From Prunus persica (taxonomy: Eukaryota; Streptophyta; Magnoliopsida; Rosales; Rosaceae), in assembly GCF_000346465.2 (NCBI RefSeq), contig NC_034012.1:17369077-17433076 (forward strand): a DNA stretch of 64,000 bases, given 5' to 3'. The notes beneath the pieces were generated by a model. It did no database searches. It saw nothing but the letters and a program-made list of their open reading frames with translations, and was not told the DNA's origin. This document shows positions 24,740-33,555 of this stretch, piece after piece; the stretch's first letter is position 1; the number at the start of each line of letters is the position of its first letter. The position numbers and the translations under genes were made by a program.

Positions 24740-24924
24740 AGAGACCTTGGCTGCCAAAAGTCATGAGTTTAATCATGGCCTCAATGTTTTTGAAGAAACT
24801 CTTGCTTTCCTTAGAGCCATTTTAGATGTTGATGCTCAAGGTGCTGGCAGACCTCCCGTTGTTCCTATTTAATTGTTTCTGTTTTGGGGCGTTTACCCCC
24901 TCTGTAACCAAAAGAAAAAAAAAA
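24740..24924 (+). mobile_element. LINE (L1-type) 3' end fragment, severely 5'-truncated
   Basis: The plus strand reads the C-terminal end of a plant LINE RNase H ORF (HGLNVFEETLAFLRAILDVD, then QGAGRPPVVPI and stop at about 24870). A short 3' UTR with TTTTGGGGCGTTTACCCCC and CTGTAACCAAAAG follows, then an A-rich tail. The A run passes directly into 32 G. Confidence 0.7.

Positions 24925-24956
<32 letters not shown>
24925..24956. repeat. G homopolymer of 32 bases
   Basis: Thirty-two consecutive G directly follow the A-rich LINE tail, then AGCGGCGCCGG. The length may be imprecise in any assembly. Confidence 0.9.
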
Positions 24957-24957
<1 letters not shown>

Positions 24958-25198
24958 GCGGCGCCGGAAAATAGAGAGAAAATGAGAGGGAAGTAAAGAA
25001 AGGTTTGGGAAGGGGATATAGAAAAGGAGGCATACCTTTGTGTCAATATTGGAGAAAAAAATGAGAGAGAACCAGAGAGTGAGATAGGGAGGGAGAGACA
25101 AAAGTGAAAAAAGAAATGGGGCTGGGAAAGAAGAAGAAAAGAGAAAGGAGAGAAAAGGAAGAAAGAAAGAGAAATTAGAAAAAAGAAAAAAGATATAA
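24957..25198. repeat. Polypurine tract, about 240 bp
   Basis: Nearly all bases on the plus strand are A or G (GAGAGAAAATGAGAGGG, GAAAGAAGAAGAAAAG and similar). It continues the purine strand of the poly-G tract. It produces meaningless Pro/Phe-rich open frames on the minus strand. Confidence 0.85.
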
Positions 25199-25505
25199 GA
25201 TAAAGATAGTTTTAGTCTTTAAAAAACATTTTATGTAATAAATTATACATTTCTCGTTGGTTTCTTTGCAGTAATTATTTAGTTTTAGGTCAAAATTCCT
25301 AATTAATTTTAAATATTTAAATAATCTTTTGAGTCCAATACAGCATCAAACATAGGTTTTCACTATTTTTACAATCCAGCTTCTTAGTCCGATGCATCAC
25401 CAAACGCAAGCCAGTACTTAATCCAGCTTAGGCCAATCTAAGCTAATCCAATACAGTCCTAGGATTTAGTCCAATCCAGGATAGTCCACCATACCAAACG
25501 ACCCC

Positions 25506-25970
25506 AGTTTATATGGCTTGAGCCTACGTGAGCTTGTTGGATAGTTTGTCACAAAAGGAAGCCGTTCGGTATTGCAAGGATGTATGCAAGCGTGTGTTTT
25601 CCATGCTTTGGTGGTGTATGGGAGGCTTGGAAGCTTGAACTGCAGTGGCCACAAGCTTATATTGCAAAGGCTACAAGCTTGTATGTGCTTATGCTTGGCA
25701 GAAGAGTGGGCTTGAAGTGCATGAACTTGATACCAATTTGATCATCGCATAGCTTAGATTTTCGATAGAATCTTCCTCATGGACTTGGTGTGCATGAAAT
25801 TTGTAAATCATACAGGTTTAGTTTGATATCCCCACGTGTCGAATTACAGTCACACTTGACATGGCATGACTATGAAAGCTTGCATAGTCAATTCTTGAAG
25901 TTACATCACATGTCAATTTAGCAGTACTTATTTGGGATGATAAGTGATTTTTTTAAAATTTCGGGAAGCC
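25506..25970. other. Non-coding spacer
   Basis: No gene or clear repeat is recognised. A few AAGCTTGTATT/AGGCTACAAGCTTG words recur at about 25630-25690. Confidence 0.4.
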
Positions 25971-25972
25971 CA

Positions 25973-26271
25973 GCCCGTTTGGTAAACTATGAGAAAATCA
26001 CTTATTGTTAAAAATTGCTGTGAGAGAAAGCCATAAGGGAAAGCAGCTAATGATGTGCTTTCATTTTTTGATTATGCAGGAATTAGTTTCGAAGAGGCGT
26101 TGGGTGTAATGATTATGCGGCAATCATTTTCTGATTATGCGGGAATTAGTACCAACAACACTTTTAACAAAAAGTTTACCAAACACCAAACTGCTTTCTC
26201 TCACAGCTAATTTCTCTCATAACAAATCTGACAACAATTATTTTCCCAGTATAGCAATGCCAAACTAGCCC
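25973..26271. mobile_element. Foldback MITE, about 300 bp
   Basis: Internal inverted arms match well: AAATTGCTGTGAGAGAAAG (about 26012-26030) against the complement of CTTTCTCTCACAGCTAATTT (26194-26213), and GTTTGGTAAACTAT (from 25977) against AGTTTACCAAAC (26173-26184). Outer ends (GCCCGTTTGG / CCAAACTAGCCC) are weakly similar. GATTATGCRGGAATTAGT is repeated inside. Confidence 0.55.
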
Positions 26272-26631
26272 TACGTGTTTGAGATGCATGCGTGTGTCCA
26301 AACTAAGGTTTTCTGATAGCAAAGTGATACATTGGGCCTTGAATATATTTGGAGCTTTCTTAAATTGTTTCGGCCTCAACAAGATGCATCGAGCGAATAG
26401 TCCTTCGAAGCCTCAACACCCTAAATTTCTTAGTTTAGGTGCCTAGTCTTTTCACTGTGGTATTATCGATTTGCTTTTTCATTAGTGAAAATATGGATTT
26501 ACATGCATGCATTAAAAGAACCAACATTTTTGACGTTGGGGTGCTTCGAACCCCTTTCCATTGCTTAAAGAGAAGCGGACAACTCCCTTTCCAACTGAAC
26601 CGAAGACTATCTAGTCATCTATATATAATGG

Positions 26632-27285
26632 CGGATTCAGGAATTTTTATAAGGGCAGGCTAAAATTTTTATTATTTTAGAGGAGATATATTATAAGCCT
26701 TTTTTCTCTTGAAACAAAAGTGTAAATAAAATTTTATAAATCAAACAAAGTCATATTACGAGCAAATATAACACAAAGAAGTACAAAATATAAATAAATA
26801 CCAAATCAAACACATTGTCCAACATGAAGCAATACTAGAAATGATATCCGGTCTATTTGCCGGTCTATTATCATCATGTGACGATTAGAATAGCTCATCA
26901 AACATATTGTCCAACATGTTTGCTCTCTGTTGGTGTAGCCCAATATTAATGCAATTAGAATAGCTCAAGTGGTAGAGCCCTAGCTTGAGTTTTGCTTCTA
27001 ATCAAATTTATATAGGTTTGGATTGATGTTTATTATTTCTTATATGCTTTAGGAGTGAGCTTATTTTAAATAGAGGACTTAGCTATTATTTACTTTACTT
27101 AGATTGGACTATTATTAGTTTATTAAAAAAAGAAAAACAATGCATGTATGGATATATTTATTTAGTGCAGTGGGCTAATATTTATTGGAGTAGGAATAAG
27201 CCTATAAAATTTAGATCATGTTCAATACTTTATAAATTAATGTTCTCCTAGGCTAGAGCCCACTCTAGCCTATGCTTAGATCCGT
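26632..27285. mobile_element. Possible non-autonomous element with GGCGGAT ends
   Basis: The left end is GGCGGATTCAGGAATTTTTA. The right end, reverse-complemented, is AAGGACGGATCTAAGC followed by ATAGGCTAGAGTGGGCTC. Similar GGCGGATCCA termini occur at about 32575 and 57000 in this window. No coding is seen. Confidence 0.4.
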
Positions 27286-27290
27286 CCTTA

Positions 27291-27872
27291 TCTATATATA
27301 TATAAAGGCAAAATGCCTTAAAAGTGAAGCATTTAAAAACCCTGAAAATTGGTCATGCTTAAAAGAAATATTAGAACACCACAATCTAATATAATGGGGC
27401 TAGAATGGTATTAAAAAAAAAAAAAAAAAAAAAAAACTAATTTGCTAAATTACAAAAATAAAAAACTAATTTTCTAGATTACAAAAATAAAAAACTTATT
27501 CCACCTAAGCAATTATAAGGGAAAGTAGCTATTGCCCACTCCACTATCTTTCTCCCTACTACACCCACATTCCTCTCTTTTTTTAATTTCTTTTTATATA
27601 TCCATATATTTAAGTAATTAAAAGAAATAAAAACTATAAAATAAATAAATAAATAAAAAGCCAATCGGGGGCCAAGAGGTTAGTACTTTTATGTAGAAAA
27701 TATTTGAAGGCATGCTTAAAGCATCTCTAAGGAAGATGTTAAATCCTATGTGGCAATTTGAACGGGTAAAAACAACAGTAGACATTTATTCCAACCGAAT
27801 TGCTATAATCTACATGGAATGGAGAGCCATTGCTGTCAATTATAACAACAAGTACTTTATTTGAATATTTTA
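27291..27872 (+). other. AT-rich stretch; possible Helitron 5' end at its left edge
   Basis: A|TCTATATATATATAAAGGCA at 27290-27310 resembles the TC-starting 5' end of plant Helitrons in plus orientation, but no matching CTRR end with a hairpin was found downstream. A poly-A run lies at about 27413-27436. The rest is AT-rich and featureless. Confidence 0.3.
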
Positions 27873-28143
27873 CTAGCTCCTTGGCACATGCGAATTGGTT
27901 TTCTTTTTCCTTTTTTCTTTTATTTTTAGAATTAAGAAAAGATAACATAAGTAGTTATGTTCCATAAAAGTAGGACCTATTATCTTATTTTGTTTTTTAT
28001 TTTAATTTTTTAATATGAAAAAATGTGAATTTACCATATTATCCTCATTTAATTAATAATTTTAATTTTTAATGTTTGAATTAACCAAGGGTATTTTCTG
28101 GTATTTTGAATGTTTCATCATTCTCTGCCTTTTGCTTTATATA
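27873..28143 (-). mobile_element. Short Helitron-like repeat, copy 1 (type A head)
   Basis: In minus orientation the unit ends in CTAG followed by T (27876-27873). The head GGCACATGCGAATTGG resembles copy 4, and the tail (CATTCTCTGCCTTTTGC then TTATATATA) is shared by all copies. The 5' TC terminus is missing because copy 2 abuts it. Confidence 0.6.
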
Positions 28144-28145
28144 TA

Positions 28146-28420
28146 CTAGTCTCTCGGCATGTGCTTCCGCGCTTGCGAGAGGCTTTTTTATTATAAAAAA
28201 TTTAAATTTATTTTAGAATTAAAAAAAAAATGAGTAGTTGTGTTCTATAAAAATAGGATTCATTATCTGATTTTAATTTTAATTTTTTTAATATGAAAAG
28301 TGTGAATTTACTATATTATCCTCATTTAATTAATAATTTTAATTCTTAATGTTTGCATTAACCAAAGGCATTTTTTGGTATTTTGAATGTTTCACCATTC
28401 TCTGCCTTTTGCTTTATATA
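28146..28420 (-). mobile_element. Short Helitron-like repeat, copy 2 (type B head)
   Basis: It starts with CTAG at 28146. Next to it is a hairpin with stem CTCTCG/CGAGAG (CTCTCGGCATGTGC and TTGCGAGAGG). The remaining about 230 bp match the other copies closely. Confidence 0.65.
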
Positions 28421-28422
28421 TA

Positions 28423-28711
28423 CTAGCCTCTCTGCACTCGCTTCCGCGCATGCGAGAGGTTTTTTTTTAAAAAAAATTTGAATTTATTTCAGAATTAAAA
28501 AAGATAATGGATATTTGTGTTCCATAAAAATAGGGTCCATTATCTAAATTTTCTTTTAATTTTAATTTTTTTTAATACGAAAAATTGTGAATTTACCATA
28601 TTATCCTCATTTAATTAATAATTTCAATTCTTAATGTTTGCATTAACCAAGGGCATTTTCTGGTATTTTGAATGTTTCACCATTCTCTGCCTTTTGCTTT
28701 ATATATATAGA
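28423..28711 (-). mobile_element. Short Helitron-like repeat, copy 3 (type B head)
   Basis: A|CTAG at 28423, hairpin head CCTCTCTGCACTCGC / GCATGCGAGAGG, and a tail ending TATATATAGA|T. On the minus strand this is A-TC...CTAG-T, the expected Helitron insertion context. Confidence 0.7.
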
Positions 28712-28713
28712 TA

Positions 28714-29001
28714 CTAGCCCCTTAACACATGCTCACGCATGTGCTAATTGGTTTTCTTTTTCTTTTTTATTTTATTTTTAGAATTAATAAAAGATAACAG
28801 AGTAGTTATGTTCCATAAAAGTAGGACCTATTATCTTATTTTGTTTTTAATTTTAATTTTTTTAATATTAAAAAATATAAATTTACCATATTATCCTCAT
28901 TTAATTAATAATTTCAATTCTTAATGTTTGAATTAACAAAGGGCATTTTCTGGTATTTTGAATGTTTCACCATTCTCTGCCTTTTGCTTTATATATATAG
29001 A
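28714..29001 (-). mobile_element. Short Helitron-like repeat, copy 4 (type A head)
   Basis: A|CTAG at 28714. The head has a 7-bp stem (CACATGC/GCATGTG) with loop TCAC. The tail ends TATATATAGA|T. Only the bases TA separate it from copy 3. Confidence 0.7.
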
Positions 29002-29253
29002 TATAATATATATATATATAGATTATTTCTTTGCCTTGCTTTATCCTTTCATTTAATGTTTTTCTCTATTTTGTATTTTCTTCTTATCACTTCAGTTTAT
29101 CTTTATCTGGGGTTTTTTTTCCCCCTATTTTTCTTGTTCACGCTACAATATCATTGAACGATTTGACCATTGAAAATTTATGTTGATATTTTTTATGTTC
29201 TTTTCAAAAAAAAAAATCCTCCTATTTTAGTGTTACAATTTTTATTATTTAAA

Positions 29254-29538
29254 CTAGCCTCTCTGCACGCGCTTCTGCGCCTGCGAGAGTTTTTTTTAAA
29301 AAAATTTAAATTTATTTTAGAATTAAAAAAGATAATGGATAGTTGTGTTCTATAAAAATAGGATCTATTATCTGAATTTTCTTTTAATTTTAATTTTTTT
29401 AATATGAAAAATTGTGAATTTACCATATTATCCTCATTTAATTAATAATTTTAATTCTTAATGTTTGCATTAACTAAGGGCATTTTCTGGTATTTTGAAT
29501 GTTTCACCATTCTCTGCCTTTTGCTTTATATATATAGA
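29254..29538 (-). mobile_element. Short Helitron-like repeat, copy 5 (type B head)
   Basis: A|CTAG at 29254, hairpin CTCTCTGCACGCGC / GCGCCTGCGAGAG, and the end TATATATAGA|T at 29538. It is separated from copy 4 by 252 bp of unrelated AT-rich sequence, so it is an independent insertion or a dispersed member of the array. Confidence 0.72.
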
Positions 29539-29801
29539 TAAACACATGCAATTCTTGTTTATAAATACATCTCTCTATTTTTAGTTTCTTAATAAATAAT
29601 AAATTGTCCTCAAACACCATTCTGTTTACTTCTCTGTTTTTTTTTTTTTCTAAAAAAATTTATTTACAAACTCTTAAGGTAATATTATTATTTTGTGACG
29701 TGTAAGTTATCTACTAGAAATTGTGTGAAGGTAAGTTATTTTATTTTATTACCATCTAACTCCACCAATAACATGCTCCTCTTGTTCTATTTTTCCTCAC
29801 C

Positions 29802-30665
29802 AATAATGCTATTTGAACACACTTAATTGATCATATTAGCTGATAACTATATGTGGTAACTGATATGTTCATGCAGCATCAATTAATGAAATTAGGTTAA
29901 ATGAATTTATTATTTTAAAATTGATTCTTTGGTCTGCCAAGAGAAGTTTTCCCCACTATTGCTCCACTCTTTCATGTCCACCGCCACACGAAGCCGTCGT
30001 CACTAGACACTTGCTCGGTTGTCCCTAGCAATGTCGTGGCTCTGTGTGGATAGGTAAATTTGATAGAACAATAAAAGTTGCAAAGCTAGAATTAAATGAA
30101 GAAGTCGAGATTTATGGGAAGAACATAGAGATTTTAACTTACTGTTTTATTAAACTGGAGGAACATCAAAATGGGTAGAAGCAATCCAATATGTGTGCAC
30201 CAGATTTACTTGTGGATTGACGTAAAGAAGCAATTTAGTTCTCAATCCCCAAAAAAATTCCCATTTCTATAACAAGGCTACAACTATTTCATGCAGAGAA
30301 ACCTATATCTCATTTGGACACACAACTTCATATATAAATGGTAGTGAAGAAAGATTATCTCATATGGAAGAGAATTGACGTCACATTAGTGGTGGTGATG
30401 ATCTGACGACAATGTTGTCCCTGTGGCGGTGAGCTGGTAGTCCGACGATGGACTGATGGGCTCAATGGTTGAGCGGCAGTGGACAAAGTTTCTGCTTCGA
30501 GACCAAAAGGTTTTGTATTTTATTTTTTTAGAGCATTGGAAAATAAAAATAAGAAAAATAAATTCAACGCCAGCTAATTTCATTCATTTATGCATCAAGA
30601 CCACATCAGTTGCTACATAAGGTAAAGCTAATGTGGTCAATTAAGTGTGTTCAAATAGCATTACT
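29802..30665. mobile_element. Long-TIR non-autonomous element (MULE-like), about 865 bp
   Basis: The left terminus AATAATGCTATTTGAACACA and following about 95 bp match the reverse complement of the right end (AGTAATGCTATTTGAACACA onward) at about 30572-30665. The outermost 40 bp are nearly identical; inward parts diverge. Flanks share TTTTCCTCAC/TTTTCTCAC, a possible imperfect 9-10 bp target duplication. The inside holds a more GC-rich stretch (about 29975-30050, CCGCCACACGAAGCCGTCG) that could be captured sequence. Confidence 0.65.
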
Positions 30666-31400
30666 ATTTTCTCACACTTTTCCTATCTCTCTTAGTCCAT
30701 ATTTGATGTGCTCATAAATTCGACATTTATCTATGATATTTCTCCATGTTTGCATCCTTGTTTTACTCTTTTATATAGGTCTTACATTCTTTTATTACTT
30801 TTTTTAAGTAATCACAAGTAAATGGTGGAAAATATGGGGTTTGAGAAACGTGGAGAATATAATCACCAATTAACCTTTTTGAAAAGAAAAAAAAGCACAC
30901 GTTTCTTTGGGGGAGATATGGTGGCTGACGTTATCAATTGAAAGAGAGGGCCTGCTGTGCGAAAGGGGATCTGATTTTTGAGTCGTAAGAATAGAAAAAA
31001 GAAAGGAAGAAGAAGAGAGCAGCCACACCCTCCCATTCTCCTCCATCCTTCAAGGTTCCAAGGTCTGAAAGGCTTAGGAAGCAAGGAGGAACGTCAAGGC
31101 ATCATCTAATCACTCTAGCTGACCAATACATCATCAAAGAGCTATCTTCTTCCTGTTTTTATTTTTTATTTTGTATGTTCTTACTATCTATTTAAATTAT
31201 GGGTAACTAAGTACTTTAGTTAGAAATCAATTGAAGCCCTAATTATGTTTCTTTAAAGATTTCGATATGCCTTTGGTGTAAACTATTTTTGTGATGCTTA
31301 ATTGATTAATTTCATATTATATTTTACTCTTTACATACATTAATTACGTTATGCTTGATCACCATATGTATGCTATGTATTCAGTTTGTTACATGGGTAA
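30666..31400. other. Non-coding spacer
   Basis: AT-rich. Minus-strand open frame 31084-30863 has no recognisable domain. I see no gene here. Confidence 0.4.
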
Positions 31401-32130
31401 ATTTAGATGACCGAGTCTTGTGCCTATGAGAGTAACAAAAGAACTAATTATAAGTTCTTGAAATTAATCATTATGAATAACTAGAATAGATATCATGTTC
31501 TAGGAGTTGTGTGTTCATCAATTTCCATTGTGTTATGCGATCTTAAGTGCACTTAGTAGAATACCATGCTAAACACTTTAAGAATTGAAAATTGTTAGTG
31601 TAGATACTCATGCCTAACTCGTTGCTTAGGGAAATTTAAAGAGTAGATATATGTCTTTAGGTTGACAAACATGAGCATCTAAAATCTGTTTTGTAGCATT
31701 GTGCATGTCGTTTACTTAAAGAAGAAGATTAGCAGTGAACATCGAAACCCTAACTAGTTTTCTCATTTTTTTAACCCTAATCCAATTATATTTTTAATCA
31801 AACACTGTTCTTAATATTTTGTTTCGATATTTTCAGTTTTCGAAATCATTTTAAAATCATCTTTTTGAACACATTGTTTACACTGAGTGCCTTTGTGTAA
31901 TATTGCACCTTAACTTTGATTAGAAATCCTAAGGTTTTGAAATCAGTTTTTAGGTTTTTCTTTCACTTTTGGATTCTTAGTTTGTGCCATTTAGTTAGTA
32001 GTTCTATGAAATTAATTTTAAACACATATTAATCCAACCTCGTGAGAATGATCTCGTATTTGCTTTCTATACTATTTGTCTGATCTTATGCACTTGCGAG
32101 TTTAAAACGTGCATATAGTTGCTTAATTTT
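31400..32130 (+). mobile_element. Probable LTR-retrotransposon leader/LTR remnant
   Basis: The stretch ending CCAACCTCGTGAGAATGATC, TCGTATTTGC and TATGCACTTGCGAGTTTAAA resembles the 3' ends of LTRs of large plant gypsy elements (Athila/Tat-like, usual wording 'cctgtgggatcgacctcgtacttgc'). A similar phrase (CTTCGTGGGAACGATACTTT) occurs at about 43035-43100. No ORF is left. This is pattern recognition only. Confidence 0.35.
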
Positions 32131-32324
32131 TAGGTTGCTATTTGTACAACAATATTTTTATTTTGTTTTTGTTCTTAAATACTTAATTTCTTATTATTTT
32201 CTCATGAAAATCTCAATTTTTTTTTTGTTCATTCATAAAAAATAATATATGTACTCAAAATTTAGTAATTAGTTAGCATATTATGTGAGCATTTGTGTTT
32301 GTGATCGCACATTATATCCAACTT

Positions 32325-32590
32325 TAGTCACTAGTGGATCAAGAAACTTTTGGTTTTAGGGGCAAAATGTAGAAGTTCAAATCACTAACAGACTTAAACT
32401 CAACTACCCTCACACTCCATGTTCTCTCAGAGGAACACTTTGCCCCAATTCCAGCATAGTCACCTCTTTGGGGAATAATTTAGTCTAACACTTTGCAGGC
32501 TTTGCATGCTTCAAGAAAACAAGGGTGAATCCCATCTTAAGTGAGGGCAAGTGCCTACACTCCTCCTTCAATGGATCCGCCAGCGACCTT
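32325..32590. mobile_element. Possible short element with GGCGGATCCA-type ends
   Basis: The left CTAGTGGATCAAGAAACTTT and the right end, reverse-complemented, CTGGCGGATCCATTGAAGGA form weak inverted ends resembling those at 26632 and 57000. The inside is GC-richer than its surroundings and has no ORF. Confidence 0.35.
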
Positions 32591-33051
32591 AGTCACATAA
32601 GCCCACCATGTAAATATGTTTTATAAATTTCTTTTTTTAAATTAGTAGATAATTGATTAAATAAATATGTTTCAAAGTTTCATTCAAAATTTTCATGATT
32701 TTTATTCAATTTTTACTGATATAGATATATTCGTTGAAATTTTTGCATTTTGAAACTCTTGATATTTCAGAAACAACCAATATTTAATACAATGATGAAG
32801 ACCTAGACTGCCATAAAAACTTCCTTTAATTTGCTAATGGTTTAGGAAGATGTAGTAAAAGGTGTACGAGTGCTGAAGCAGACTTGACAAGTATGGTGCC
32901 TGAGAAATATACTTCCAATCTTCAGTGCTTCGCTCCAACTTCTACTCATTTGCACATTCCTTTAAAGATGCTCTAGAGCCTAAACAAAATCATGATGATA
33001 ACTTAAATATCCAATTGGAATGAAACATATGTTTTTTGTTTCTAGATAAGT
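32591..33051. other. Non-coding spacer left of the gypsy element
   Basis: AT-rich; no gene or clear repeat is seen. Confidence 0.45.
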
Positions 33052-33056
33052 AATAA

Positions 33057-33555
33057 TGACACAGCACAAGTAACAAAGGGTTTCAAGCGAAACCTTGAGT
33101 AACAATAGAAACTGGATTCCACCAGAAAATTAAGAGAACCTCTCTTGGAATAATGTTATTAAAACTGAGTTGCCAGAAACGTTAGACAAACCTGTCTAAA
33201 TACACAATTCTCAACAACCCTCAACCCTTCAACTACTAGGGGAGTTATTACATAAAACTGAAAAAAACAGGATTAATTTGGAGTCTTAATAGCGTAACTC
33301 CTAAACTGTCCAAAACAGAATTTATTGGAAAATTAACTACCAAACTTTAACTGCAGTTTTGGAAGGCCAAACGACCTCAGAATGCCAAAATCCATCTTAT
33401 GTCACAGCGAAGCTGTGTGTTACACTCGTGGCGTCGTTCCCTTTCCAAAATGGTATTTTGCGTCCTAATCGGAGCTTGGACGACAAAACTGCATATTCCC
33501 GCTACGTCCTTTTTCTAGCTCAACCGCGATAAAATCTGTCATCTGTTCTACATCA
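33057..33555 (-). repeat. 3' LTR (499 bp)
   Basis: In plus orientation it runs TGACACAGCAC to GTTCTACATCA. It contains the last codons of pol (to 33465). Confidence 0.93.

Larger units (their letters stand above)
24309..25360. mobile_element. Possible non-autonomous element with ATGTTTG-type ends
   Basis: Left AAAACCCATGTTTGGTAAAA and the reverse complement of the right end AAAACCTATGTTTGATGC look like degenerate inverted ends. Two further outward copies of a similar end lie at about 25380-25412 and 25478-25505 (CCATACCAAACGACCCC). The LINE fragment and poly-G tract sit inside. Boundaries are uncertain. Confidence 0.4.

Noticed and set aside
24822..25101. Proline-rich minus-strand open frames
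   Set aside because: They are products of the poly-G and polypurine tracts, not protein-like sequence.
27873..29538. CRISPR-like regularly spaced repeats
   Set aside because: The repeated unit is about 280 bp with AT-rich bodies and Helitron-like ends; there are no short repeats with unique spacers, and this is plant nuclear DNA.
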